64,000 nt of DNA, taken from the NCBI GenBank assembly GCA_027593175.1, contig JAQCJI010000002.1, positions 1-64,000 of the forward strand, read 5' to 3'. Each line of letters starts with the position of its first letter. Positions within the stretch are counted from its first letter, which is position 1. Below the pieces are notes generated by a model. That model ran no database searches. It saw only the letters and a list, made by a program, of their open reading frames with translations, and was not told the DNA's origin. The position numbers and the translations under genes are program-made. This document shows positions 1-9,846 of the stretch, piece by piece. The stretch comes from Bacteroidota bacterium (GTDB lineage Bacteria > Bacteroidota > Bacteroidia > Cytophagales > Cyclobacteriaceae).

Positions 1-112
1 GTCAAGTCATCGCCAGTAAAAAAAAATTAAAAATAAAATCCGTATTTTTAATAGATAGTTCAAAGCTTTATAGCGTTACAATTTTTGAAAACTACCTAAA
101 CTTCTTTCTGCC

Positions 113-739
113 ATGAAAAAGATTGGGAGATTAGATCGTCCAGATAATTTTGGTTCGGCTAAGATATTTTCTAATCCAATTCTTGAACGAATTTCAAGAA
201 CCCATATTTCTATCCCCATCACCTTGTTTTTGGTGATTTCTTCCGTTTCGTTGTATTTTGGAATGACAGCTACTTCGATTCCATTTAGTTTCGGCTTTGC
301 CATTTTAGTGCTTGGGTTATTTGTGTTTACGTTTTTGGAATACATGATGCACAAGCATTTTTTTCATATGGAGCCAAATACGCCCATCAGGAGTAAATTG
401 CAGTATGGCATTCATGGTGTACACCACGATTACCCTAAGGACAAGGACCGTTTGGCTATGCCCCCGTTTGTTAGTGCGGCCTATGTAGCGGTCCTTCATT
501 TGGTATTTACACTGCTAATTGGTGATTATGCCCTTTATTTTTTACCTGGCTTTCTGATAGGATATGCCACCTATTTGGGAGTTCACTACGCAGTGCATGC
601 ATATAATCCTCCGGAGAATATTCTTAAGATCTTGTGGAAAAACCATGCCATCCACCACTATAAAGATCCAGATACTGCTTTTGGTGTTAGCTCTCCCCTT
701 TGGGACTACCTCTTAGGAACCCTGCCCAAAAAAGAGTAA
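113..739 (+). CDS. Sterol desaturase / fatty acid hydroxylase family membrane protein
   Basis: 208 aa ORF with His-box motifs (HKHFFH, HGVHHDYP, HYAVHAY, HAIHHY) between hydrophobic segments. Confidence 0.85.
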   Translation: MKKIGRLDRPDNFGSAKIFSNPILERISRTHISIPITLFLVISSVSLYFGMTATSIPFSFGFAILVLGLFVFTFLEYMMHKHFFHMEPNTPIRSKLQYGIHGVHHDYPKDKDRLAMPPFVSAAYVAVLHLVFTLLIGDYALYFLPGFLIGYATYLGVHYAVHAYNPPENILKILWKNHAIHHYKDPDTAFGVSSPLWDYLLGTLPKKE

Positions 740-838
740 TTCTACCTCAAGTATGGAAGTTTACTCTTGATTTTTCTTGAGATTGGTCCCTGACTTTTTG
801 CCGACTCATTCCTATACCTTTGCATACCTAGTATTCAC

Positions 839-1672
839 ATGAAGAAAGTTTCGATTTTAGGTTTAGGATGGCTTGGCCAAACGGCAGGATTGCTGCTGCA
901 GCAGCAGGGTTATCAGGTGTTGGGATCTGCTACCAGCCTAGAAAAAGCAGCACAGCTTCAAGAGAAAGGGATAGATGTGGTACAGCTTAAACTAAACCCT
1001 TATCCCGAAGGAAGGGATTATCTCCGGCTTTTTGAGTCACAAGTTCTGGTGGTTACTCTTCCTCCTAGAAGTAGGCATGGGGAGAGTGAAGTATACCTTC
1101 AGCAGCTCGCTGTCATTCGAGAGTTACTAACGGCATCCGCTGTAGAGCAGGTGATTTTTATCTCTAGCACAGGAATTTATCCCAATGTATCCAAAGTAGA
1201 TTCCTATACTGAAGCGGAGAGGATTTCCGAAAGTAAGGCAGGAAATACCATTTTGTATCGTGCGGAACAGTTGATGGCAACCACTCCTAGCTATGTGCTA
1301 ACTATCCTGCGGATGGGTGGTTTAATGGGTGAGAATCGGATTCCTGGACTGTATTTTTCAGGAAAGGAACAGGTTGTAGGCCATACTCGGGTCAATTTTA
1401 TCCACCAATTGGATGCTGCACGAATGATAGCTTGGGTGATTGATCAAGGGCTTTGGAATCAAACCTTTAATGGGGTAGCTCCTCAGCATCCTTTCCGGAG
1501 AGAGGTCTATGCAAAAAATGCGAGTACTTTGGGCATCCTTCCCCCTGTAAGCTATCAGGAAACGGCCGATGAAAAAAAAGGAAGGTGGATTAGTTCAGAA
1601 AAAATTAGTGCCACTGGGTTCAGTTTTGACTTCCCAAATCCCTTGGACTTTACCTATGCTACCCGCCTTTAA
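839..1672 (+). CDS. NAD(P)-binding epimerase-like protein (YeeZ-like SDR)
   Basis: N-terminal Rossmann motif SILGLGWLGQ; SSTGIYP segment; 277 aa. Confidence 0.75.
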   Translation: MKKVSILGLGWLGQTAGLLLQQQGYQVLGSATSLEKAAQLQEKGIDVVQLKLNPYPEGRDYLRLFESQVLVVTLPPRSRHGESEVYLQQLAVIRELLTASAVEQVIFISSTGIYPNVSKVDSYTEAERISESKAGNTILYRAEQLMATTPSYVLTILRMGGLMGENRIPGLYFSGKEQVVGHTRVNFIHQLDAARMIAWVIDQGLWNQTFNGVAPQHPFRREVYAKNASTLGILPPVSYQETADEKKGRWISSEKISATGFSFDFPNPLDFTYATRL

Positions 1673-1813
1673 TTAAATTTAGCAGTTATGCTTTTTTGCA
1701 GCGTATTTAAATTCTTCTTTTTTGCTGACATCTTGTCACTTTTTTACACTTGGAATAAGCCTTGTAGAGGTTTGGTAGATAAAATTTATCCTTAACTAAA
1801 CCGATGTAAGTCT

Positions 1814-3700
1814 ATGCAAGAAAAAGGCACAATCTCTATTCATACTGAGAATATTTTCCCTATCATTAAGAAATTCCTCTATTCTGATCATGAGATTTTC
1901 CTTCGGGAGCTGGTCTCCAATGCGGTCGATGCGACTCAAAAAATCAAGCGACTAGCGACATTAGGTCAGTATACTGGGAAACTAGGTGATCTTACGATTG
2001 AGGTATCTTTTGACGAAAAAAAGAAAACCATCACCATCTCCGACAAGGGACTTGGCATGACTGCTGAGGAAATCAAGAAATACATCAACCAGATTGCATT
2101 TTCAGGTGCTACCGAGTTTGTGGAGAAATTCAAAGATGCCAAAGATGCCAATGAGATTATTGGCAAGTTTGGTTTGGGCTTTTATTCTGCCTTTATGGTG
2201 GCAAAAAATGTGGAAATCCATACCCTTTCCTATCAAAAAGATTCCGAGCCTGCGATTTGGACCTGTGATGGAAGCACAGAATTTGAAATCAAGAAAGGGA
2301 AAAAGAAGAGCAGGGGAACGGATATTATTCTCCATATCAACGAGGATTCGGAGGAATTTCTGGATAAGTGGAAGTTGCAGGGCATCTTGGATAAGTATTG
2401 CAAGTTTCTGCCCATCCCCATCAAGTTCGGCACCAAATCCGAGTCAGTAGAAGATGGTGTAGACGATAAGGGGGAGAAGAAATGGAAATCTGTGGAGGTG
2501 GACAATATTCTCAACACTACAGCCCCTATTTGGACCAAGTCCCCAAGTGATCTGCTAGACGAGGATTACCTAGCTTTTTACAAGAGCTTGTATCCGATGG
2601 GGGAAGATCCATTGTTTTGGATTCACCTCAATGTGGACTATCCCTTCAACTTGACTGGGGTCCTGTATTTCCCAAAAATCAAAAATGATTTTGAGTTGCA
2701 GCGCAACAAGATCAAGCTCTTCAGCCGCCAGGTATTTATCACTGATGAGGTCAAGGACATTGTGCCTGAGTTTTTGATGCTGCTTCATGGGGTGATTGAC
2801 TCCCCAGATATTCCACTCAACGTGTCCAGAAGTTTCTTGCAGGCAGATGGCAATGTGAAGAAAATCAACAACTACATCACGAAGAAAGTTGCTGACAAAC
2901 TTTCCGAGCTCTTCAAAAAAGACCGAAAGGCCTACGAAAGTAAGTGGAGTGATATTGGGCTTTTTGTGAAGTATGGCATGATCTCTGAAGAGAAGTTTTA
3001 CGAGAAAGGGAAGGAATTTACCCTACTTAAAAATACGAAGGATGCCTATTTCACTTTAGATGAGTACCGAGAGAAAGTAGCTCCTAACCAAACAGATAAA
3101 AACGACCAACTCATCTACTTGTATGCCACCGATATTAAGAAGCAAGATAGCTTTATCGATTCGGCGCTGAACAAGGAGTACGATGTGCTCGTGCTCGATT
3201 CTCCGATAGACAGCCATTTCATTCAGCATATTGAGTCCAAGTTGGATAAGACGCAGCTCAAGCGTGTAGATGCGGATGTGGTGGAGAAATTGATCCAGAA
3301 AGATTCCACCTATGCCAATCTCTTAACCGAGGATCAGAGTAAGTCGGTGAAGGAAATTTTTGACAAGGCGATTCAGAATAAAACCTATACCGTGGAAGTC
3401 GAAGGTCTAAGTCCAGAGGAGTTTCCGGTGACCATCACCATGGAAGAGTGGATGCGACGGATGAAGGAAATGGCACAGACAGGAGGTGGACCGATGAGTT
3501 TCTACGGCAGCTTGCCTGACAACTACAAGGTGGCTATCAACGGCAATCACCCGCTTGTGGACAAGATCTTGAAGGCGGACTCGGAGGAGGCGCAAGTGAC
3601 CCTTGCCAAGCAGGCTTTCGATCTGGCTTTACTTTCTCAGGGCTTGCTGACTGGCAAGGACCTGACTGCCTTTGTGAAGCGCAGCGTGGAGATGATATAA
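1814..3700 (+). CDS. htpG: Molecular chaperone HtpG (Hsp90)
   Basis: Hsp90 motifs: EIFLRELVSNAVDA, DKGLGMT, GKFGLGFYSAFMVA, PLNVSRSFLQ. Confidence 0.97.
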   Translation: MQEKGTISIHTENIFPIIKKFLYSDHEIFLRELVSNAVDATQKIKRLATLGQYTGKLGDLTIEVSFDEKKKTITISDKGLGMTAEEIKKYINQIAFSGATEFVEKFKDAKDANEIIGKFGLGFYSAFMVAKNVEIHTLSYQKDSEPAIWTCDGSTEFEIKKGKKKSRGTDIILHINEDSEEFLDKWKLQGILDKYCKFLPIPIKFGTKSESVEDGVDDKGEKKWKSVEVDNILNTTAPIWTKSPSDLLDEDYLAFYKSLYPMGEDPLFWIHLNVDYPFNLTGVLYFPKIKNDFELQRNKIKLFSRQVFITDEVKDIVPEFLMLLHGVIDSPDIPLNVSRSFLQADGNVKKINNYITKKVADKLSELFKKDRKAYESKWSDIGLFVKYGMISEEKFYEKGKEFTLLKNTKDAYFTLDEYREKVAPNQTDKNDQLIYLYATDIKKQDSFIDSALNKEYDVLVLDSPIDSHFIQHIESKLDKTQLKRVDADVVEKLIQKDSTYANLLTEDQSKSVKEIFDKAIQNKTYTVEVEGLSPEEFPVTITMEEWMRRMKEMAQTGGGPMSFYGSLPDNYKVAINGNHPLVDKILKADSEEAQVTLAKQAFDLALLSQGLLTGKDLTAFVKRSVEMI

Positions 3701-3704
3701 TGAA

Positions 3705-3729
3705 CTTTGGGGGTTTTTAAACCCCAAAG
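3705..3729 (+). terminator. Putative hairpin terminator after htpG
   Basis: ctttgggg (3705-3712) pairs with ccccaaag (3722-3729); T-rich tract shortly after. Confidence 0.5.
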
Positions 3730-3964
3730 GCATTGTTTTAATAAACCATGGAGATTTCTTTAAATAAGAGTCTCGAAAAGGCGTAGAACCGCAAAGGTTG
3801 CATAGGAGAATTTTTCTTTGCGTCTTCCATTCTTTGCGAGAATAAAAAATGGACTAAACCAATTATTTGAGCAAAAGAAAAGCTTGGAAATAAAAAAATT
3901 GAAATAAGGATGAAAAGGATTTTACTCAGTATAAAAGTTCAAATATTAAACTAATTTGTTATTC

Positions 3965-5578
3965 TCACCGTTGAAGCATCAGCCATCCCCTTGGATCTAC
4001 TTCGGGGGTGGTGGCACTCGAGATCAGCGTTGGGGTTTTTCCGAGTTGGTACTTTTGAATTCCTGTGGAGGTCTTTACTTCTACGGGTAATTCGAAATCG
4101 ATACCTTCTAAGGAAACGAGAAACTCGTTTTCCCCTCTCTTTTTCACCTTGACTTCAGGCAGCCTCGTAGTCTTGAGGTAGAGCTCAAAAAATCCTTCGA
4201 GATTTTGCCCAGTATAGCGTTGGATAAAGTCGGTAAAATCTTTCGTAGTCACCCGATTTAAGTAGGTGAATTTCTCTTCACTGGCAAAGGCTTTTATGGC
4301 AGGAAAAAAAAGCTCATCTCCCAAAACCCCCCTTAGGGAATGAATGACCATGGCTCCCTTGGTATAGATTTCTGGATGGTAGGCCGTCTTTTCGGTGGAG
4401 TTGGTAGGACTTACCACAGGTCGGGCATGAGGAATACCCCGGGCCTCGGACCGCGCTTTTTTGAAATAAGCCTCCGGTCCCCCATGTTCCCAATAGAACA
4501 ACCAATCCCCGTAGGCCGTAAGGCCCTCGTGAATCCACATGTCTGCCCAGTCACCCACAGAAATCTTGTTGCCAAACCATTCATGCCCAAACTCGTGGTG
4601 GAGTAACCAGTCGTACTGGACGTTGCCCATGGTGACAAATTGGAAATTATTTCCATAGGCATTGATGGTTTGGTGTTCCATTCCCAAGTAGGGCGTTTCG
4701 ACGACCGCGATTTTGTCCTCCGGAAAAGGATAGGGACCAAAGTATTTTTCATGGGTTTGGGCGCTTACCCGAAGTACTTCTAGCAGTTCCTTAGCCATGC
4801 CCTTGTTGTCTTGAAGCACCCAAACTTCCATCGGAATCAAGGCTCCCGAGATGGAGCGAAATGAAGTTTCGGCTTTTTCAAATACACCAACTGTAAAATT
4901 GATGTTGTAGTTGTTTATCGGGTATTCAGTTTTCCAATTGTAGCTCACTTTTTGACCTTGATCTTGGGCTTGGATCAAGCGTCCATTGGAGGCCACGAAG
5001 TAGGGTTTGGGTACTGTGAAGGATAACTCCACTCCCTGCTGAGGTTCGCTTGAGGGGTGGTCTAAGGCCGGCATAAAAAGTTTGGCCCCTTCACCCTGGC
5101 AAGACAATCCCATCCAATGCCTGCCCCACTGGTCTTTTTTCCAGGTAAATCCTCCTTTCCAAGGCGGATTCTGAGCAATAGGGGTTGGGCCCTCGTAGAA
5201 AATCTCCACCTGATCGCAGGTGCAGTCTATGGGTAGGATATCTAAAAGGTCATTTTGATGGGTAAAAGCGACTTCTTTTCCATCCATGAGTACCTTACTT
5301 ACCTGGTACTGGTCAATCAATTGAAACCGCAGCGTAGCTAACTTTTCTTGGGACGTAAAAGTGATCGTGGATCGTCCAGCAATAGATTGCATCTCGGGGA
5401 AAATTTCCAACTCAAGTCGGTACTGTTGGATTTGAAACTTGGCTTGCAGGGGATCTATTGGCCCACCCCAATCCCACGTTTGGCCTTGAATTAGCAGGGT
5501 CACAAAAAGAAGGGGAAGGAAAAAGAGTATTTTTTTCATGGAAAGACCAAAAAAGGATGATGGTTTTAATATAGTCAA
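3965..5578 (-). CDS. M1 family metallopeptidase (secreted)
   Basis: HEFGHEWFGN zinc motif, downstream WIHEGLTAYGDW, GMEHQTINAYG; N-terminal signal peptide. Confidence 0.93.
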   Translation of the reverse strand: MTILKPSSFFGLSMKKILFFLPLLFVTLLIQGQTWDWGGPIDPLQAKFQIQQYRLELEIFPEMQSIAGRSTITFTSQEKLATLRFQLIDQYQVSKVLMDGKEVAFTHQNDLLDILPIDCTCDQVEIFYEGPTPIAQNPPWKGGFTWKKDQWGRHWMGLSCQGEGAKLFMPALDHPSSEPQQGVELSFTVPKPYFVASNGRLIQAQDQGQKVSYNWKTEYPINNYNINFTVGVFEKAETSFRSISGALIPMEVWVLQDNKGMAKELLEVLRVSAQTHEKYFGPYPFPEDKIAVVETPYLGMEHQTINAYGNNFQFVTMGNVQYDWLLHHEFGHEWFGNKISVGDWADMWIHEGLTAYGDWLFYWEHGGPEAYFKKARSEARGIPHARPVVSPTNSTEKTAYHPEIYTKGAMVIHSLRGVLGDELFFPAIKAFASEEKFTYLNRVTTKDFTDFIQRYTGQNLEGFFELYLKTTRLPEVKVKKRGENEFLVSLEGIDFELPVEVKTSTGIQKYQLGKTPTLISSATTPEVDPRGWLMLQR

Positions 5579-5628
5579 TTGGACCTAAAAAAACTGCTAC
5601 TGATGGGAAATCTTGGAGCGGCGGATGT

Positions 5629-6066
5629 TTAGTCTTCGGCGTAATTGAAGGAATCGACCTGTTCCTTGATCCAATCCTGGTATTTCCCGCGAAGGAATTC
5701 TGCCCACTCTTCTTTGTACTTGGATCCATCGAGGAGGAAACGGAAAGCGGTCGCTGCCTTTGGATTGCTTAGCGCACTGACTAAGTCTTCGGCTAGCGTG
5801 CGCTCCTTGACACGGCGGTCTACAAAATCCTGCATGAGTGCATGCTCTTGGGCAGGCTCTAAACGAGTAAACTCTGCAAAATTTTCAGGGTGGTCTTCAA
5901 TTTCGTCGAGGATGTCTTCTTCCTCTGGGGTTAGGTCGTAGTTGAAATAATCTTCATCGTCCGGCATGTGGTGGATTTTCTTCTTGTCAACCTGATAGAA
6001 GCACACATTGCCTTTAAGCAATTGGGTAGCAATTAGATCTACCTCTTTTTCAGTAAGCGAAAGCAT
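5629..6066 (-). CDS. UPF0158-like conserved hypothetical protein
   Basis: 145 aa acidic protein resembling UPF0158 (FTRLEPAQEHALMQDFVD...). Confidence 0.6.
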   Translation of the reverse strand: MLSLTEKEVDLIATQLLKGNVCFYQVDKKKIHHMPDDEDYFNYDLTPEEEDILDEIEDHPENFAEFTRLEPAQEHALMQDFVDRRVKERTLAEDLVSALSNPKAATAFRFLLDGSKYKEEWAEFLRGKYQDWIKEQVDSFNYAED

Positions 6067-6147
6067 GGATGGAGTTCAAGATGTTTTAAAAATGCGATTC
6101 GTCGAAAGTTGCAACAAATTGTGCAAGGTCGACGCAAAAAAATAAGC

Positions 6148-6795
6148 CTAAACTCCCTGATTTATAATTTTTTTTAACATTGAGGGGTTGATTTCATGCC
6201 CACCTTTGAAAATCAAGAGGTTCATTGGCTTTCCAAGTTCAAGCAGCAAGGCTTCTTGCCGCTGCTTACTCTCGTCTGTAATTAATTCATCCTGGGCCCC
6301 ATGAACTAGGATCACCTCCGTGGAAGCGAATTTTTCTTTCGCCAAATTCAGCACCAAGTCATGTGCAAAGCCCCCACCCCAAAGGATAAGTGAATCAAGG
6401 GTACCCTCCCATTGACTGGCCCATCGGGTGCCAGTGGCTGCTCCTTGCGAAAATCCTAAGAGGTGTATGCGTGGTACATTATTGAATGCTTCGAGGAGTT
6501 CCTCCATCATCCGATTTAGCAACCTATGGTTGTTGGCAATCGCCGTCTCCCGCTGGTGGCTCGTCATCCAATTGGCCCCCACCCGTCCTTGAAAGTCCTT
6601 GAGGTAGGAATGATTGGTGCCTTCAGGGGCGATAAAAAGCCTTTTTTCGGAGGAAAAGGGAATAAACTTCTGGATAAAAAATTTTGCTAATTGTCCATAG
6701 CCATGCAGGACAATCCAAACTTCTTGTTCGTTCCCTGTAGGTTCTTGAGATAAGAAATAGGGGGCTTCATAGGAAAAGTGGATAGACTTCTTCAC
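6148..6795 (-). CDS. Alpha/beta hydrolase (phospholipase/carboxylesterase-like)
   Basis: LLGFSQGAA nucleophile elbow; VILVHGAQDELI; GGHEI. Confidence 0.82.
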   Translation of the reverse strand: MKKSIHFSYEAPYFLSQEPTGNEQEVWIVLHGYGQLAKFFIQKFIPFSSEKRLFIAPEGTNHSYLKDFQGRVGANWMTSHQRETAIANNHRLLNRMMEELLEAFNNVPRIHLLGFSQGAATGTRWASQWEGTLDSLILWGGGFAHDLVLNLAKEKFASTEVILVHGAQDELITDESKQRQEALLLELGKPMNLLIFKGGHEINPSMLKKIINQGV

Positions 6796-6797
6796 GA

Positions 6798-7319
6798 TTA
6801 GCTGTGGAGATCGTCAAATTTAAGTGGGAGCAAGTGGCGTATCCCTTGGAATCGAAGCACAATCCCCTTGGGTTGCAATAATAGGATGGTGATTGGGCTT
6901 TGGTACCGATTTTCAGTTTCATTGATCGTCTGCCGACACATGCCACAAGGAGAAACACCTGCCCAGTCGATTTCACCTTCGCGCCGTGCCACAATGGCAA
7001 GCGTTTGGGGAGCTTGTTCAGGGAAGTTGGCCCCAACATAGCCTAATAATAACCGTTCTGCGCAGGTGCCTACCGGGAAACTTACATTCTCTTGGTTGGA
7101 AGATTGGTAGATTTTACCATTTGAGAGCGATACCGCTGCGCCTACCTGAAATTTTGAATAGGGGGCATAAGCATTTTTGGAAATTTCTTGGGCCCGCTGG
7201 AGTAAGGTGGCTTCTTGGGGGTTCAATTCTGAGAGTGTTAGTTCTTCTATCTCAATCGTATCGACTATTTTTTTCACAAGCTGTAAAGGTTTGGACGGGA
7301 ACGAAGGTTTAAAGTACAT
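6798..7319 (-). CDS. cdd: Cytidine deaminase
   Basis: TCAER and PCGMCRQ zinc motifs; AYAPYSKFQVGAA. Confidence 0.93.
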   Translation of the reverse strand: MYFKPSFPSKPLQLVKKIVDTIEIEELTLSELNPQEATLLQRAQEISKNAYAPYSKFQVGAAVSLSNGKIYQSSNQENVSFPVGTCAERLLLGYVGANFPEQAPQTLAIVARREGEIDWAGVSPCGMCRQTINETENRYQSPITILLLQPKGIVLRFQGIRHLLPLKFDDLHS

Positions 7320-7397
7320 AAATGTTCCTTAATTCTTTAATGTTCCTTTTTTCAGCCCAAAAAAAAGGAGCAACTTTAACCCAATATTACCAAGCCC

Positions 7398-8729
7398 ATG
7401 CCTACCATTTTGATTTTTGGAGCAGGAAAATCTGCCACTTACTTGATTGATTACCTAGCCGATTCCTGTGCTGAGGGAGATCGCCATCTCCTAGTAGCAG
7501 ATTTGGATTCCAACTTGGCAGCATCCAAACTCAGGCAGCGAAGCAATACCCAGGCCGTGGAGGCTAAATTGGACGATCAGGATTCTCGGCGGCAATTAAT
7601 TGAAAATGCAGATGTAGTGATATCCATGCTTCCCGCTGGGCTCCATCCGGTAGTAGCTGCAGACTGCTTGGAGCTGGGTAAACATTTTTTTACAGCTTCC
7701 TACGAGAGTGAAGCTTTGCGTGCGATGCAGCCGGAGATCTTGGCCAAAGGCCTACTTTTTCTCAATGAATGTGGGCTAGACCCAGGAATTGACCACATGT
7801 CTGCCCTAAAAATCATTCATGAGGTAAAAGTAAAGGGAGAGGTAATCCGTTCCTTTAAGTCCTATTGTGGCGGGCTGCTGGCTCCCCAAAGTGAAGACAA
7901 TCCCTGGAAATACAAGTTTACATGGAATCCACGAAATGTGGTACTGGCAGGCCAAGGGACCTCCAAATACCTGGATCACGGAGAGGTTAAGATTGTTCCT
8001 TACCACCAGCTTTTTAAGCGTATAGAGACGGTGAGCTTTCCAGGTTTAGGGGATTTTGATGGCTACCCAAACAGGGATTCGCTGAGTTATCAAAGCATTT
8101 ATGGCCTTTACAATATCGCCACTTTGCTTCGAGGAACACTCCGAAGAGCAGGTTTCTGCAAGGGCTGGGATGTCTTGGTGCAGCTGGGCCTCACGGACGA
8201 CTCCAGCCAGCTACAGCTACCTTCAGGCAGCACCTACCGGCAGTTTTTGAATATTTTCTTGAACGGGTCAGCTACCTTGAGTATGGAGGAGAAACTAACC
8301 CAGCTCATTCCTGACATTGACTTTCCTACCTTTGAAAAACTGCAATGGTTAGGATTTTTTGATGCCAAACCGCTTCCACTTACCGAGGGTAGCCCGGCGC
8401 AACTGTTACAAGCCATTTTGGAGGAGCAATGGGCACTTTTACCAGAGGACCGAGACCTAATCGTGATGCAGCACCAGATAGAGGTAGTGACCGAGCAGGG
8501 TATCAAAACCATCCTTTCCAGTTTGGTGGCTGAAGGAAAAGATGCGCTCTACACGGCCATGGCCAAGACTGTAGGACTCCCTTTGGCTATTGCAGTCGAT
8601 CTTTTTTTGCAAGGTAAAATTACAGTTCGCGGACTTCAGCTTCCTGTGGTACCGGAAATTTATTTGCCTATTCTGGAAGCCTTGGAAAAGGAAGGAATCC
8701 GATTTGACGAAGAGATAGTGAGCCACTAA
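7398..8729 (+). CDS. Saccharopine dehydrogenase family protein
   Basis: Rossmann GAGKSATYLI; NECGLDPGIDHMSA; FKSYCGGLLAPQSEDNPWKYKFTWNPRNVVLAGQG typical of LYS9-like proteins. Confidence 0.9.
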   Translation: MPTILIFGAGKSATYLIDYLADSCAEGDRHLLVADLDSNLAASKLRQRSNTQAVEAKLDDQDSRRQLIENADVVISMLPAGLHPVVAADCLELGKHFFTASYESEALRAMQPEILAKGLLFLNECGLDPGIDHMSALKIIHEVKVKGEVIRSFKSYCGGLLAPQSEDNPWKYKFTWNPRNVVLAGQGTSKYLDHGEVKIVPYHQLFKRIETVSFPGLGDFDGYPNRDSLSYQSIYGLYNIATLLRGTLRRAGFCKGWDVLVQLGLTDDSSQLQLPSGSTYRQFLNIFLNGSATLSMEEKLTQLIPDIDFPTFEKLQWLGFFDAKPLPLTEGSPAQLLQAILEEQWALLPEDRDLIVMQHQIEVVTEQGIKTILSSLVAEGKDALYTAMAKTVGLPLAIAVDLFLQGKITVRGLQLPVVPEIYLPILEALEKEGIRFDEEIVSH

Positions 8730-8746
8730 ACTTCCGACTTGTATTA

Positions 8747-8780
8747 AAAACAAAGCCCAGTACCTACTGGGCTTTGTTTT
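8747..8780. terminator. Bidirectional hairpin terminator between convergent genes
   Basis: Perfect inverted repeat aaaacaaagcccagta (8747-8762) / tactgggctttgtttt (8765-8780); A tract on one side, T tract on the other. Confidence 0.85.
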
Positions 8781-9843
8781 AGGGTTTCCAATCGGCAGGA
8801 GGATCGATAAATGCTCCAGAAATCACTCGACAATCGTCCGGAATAATGGCCCGATTTTGCTTGAAGGTTAAGTCATTTTTATCCACATATATTCGTCTGG
8901 TGGTTTCTCCACCCGCCATAAAGTAGCCCAGCACGACCTCGTCTGGATTGTCCAAACTGATCATGTTGCCACGCAAGTTCGCTGGAGGTGGGTCAAAGAT
9001 AGATCCGCTGATTTCTGCTTGTTGCTTTACCATACGCAGGAATCGATAGGCCCCTAGGGAGATGCTGTATTGCTTGAGATCCATTCTAAATTTGTTGACA
9101 AATCGAATGCCATCGTCTGCTATAAAGGAGGCTGGGATGCGGGTGCTTAGGCCATTGAAGTTGTCGTCATTGACTACAAAGAGACTCTGGTTGTTACTCG
9201 CTTCGTAGCGGAAGCACTGTACACAACAATCTTTAGGCTGTGGGCGTTTGTCGGGATTTTGAGGCGTTGGCCGAGGGGTATAGAGGTCTGGACGAGTTTC
9301 TAAGATGTAGACCGCAGGGCCATTTCGCCAGTAGTAAAAGTTATTTTCATCGGCGGGGTCCCTGAGTTCTACAAGGAGCTGTATGCCAGATTTAGGCACA
9401 GCACTTCCTTCGGTGGGCACGGTTACTGTCCGAATATTTAAGGACTGAATGGCTGGAACAGCAGCAACCCGCTCTGGAGTGGAGGTGTACACTTTTCCTT
9501 CAGCGGTTCGAATCTGAAGCGCGTAGGACTTGCCTACTTGAGCACGGAAATTTGCGGGTGTAAAATAAGATCCTTTCAAGTTGTCTACACCTTCGGTAAG
9601 GAATGTGATATTTCCCTCGTTATCCCTTACTACCACCGTAGCCAAAGTCACGGGACGAATGAGTCCTTCAAAAATACTCCCGTAGGTAGCACTTCTTGAA
9701 AGCGTAATCGCATGAGGGCCTGGCCCCGTGGAAATGATCCCTTCCACGGTCAAGAGTTGCTCTCCCTCAGGTACCTCGACCTCGTAGGGATCTACACAGG
9801 CCATCGGAAGGATTAGGAGTAGGAATACTAGTCTTTTCAACAT
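8779..9843 (-). CDS. DUF4249-like lipoprotein
   Basis: Lipobox-like MLKRLVFLLLILPMAC; position after a TonB receptor; DUF4249-style sequence. Confidence 0.75.
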   Translation of the reverse strand: MLKRLVFLLLILPMACVDPYEVEVPEGEQLLTVEGIISTGPGPHAITLSRSATYGSIFEGLIRPVTLATVVVRDNEGNITFLTEGVDNLKGSYFTPANFRAQVGKSYALQIRTAEGKVYTSTPERVAAVPAIQSLNIRTVTVPTEGSAVPKSGIQLLVELRDPADENNFYYWRNGPAVYILETRPDLYTPRPTPQNPDKRPQPKDCCVQCFRYEASNNQSLFVVNDDNFNGLSTRIPASFIADDGIRFVNKFRMDLKQYSISLGAYRFLRMVKQQAEISGSIFDPPPANLRGNMISLDNPDEVVLGYFMAGGETTRRIYVDKNDLTFKQNRAIIPDDCRVISGAFIDPPADWKP

Positions 9844-9846
9844 GGC

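Noticed and set aside
801-840. Bacteroidota -7 type promoter (TACCTTTG at 815-822) upstream of the 839 gene
   Set aside because: The -7 element fits TAnnTTTG, but no TTG at the expected roughly 19-21 bp spacing was found, so not listed as a feature.
2094-2450. 118 aa ORF inside htpG in another frame
   Set aside because: Fully nested in a strongly conserved gene and low-complexity composition; shadow ORF.
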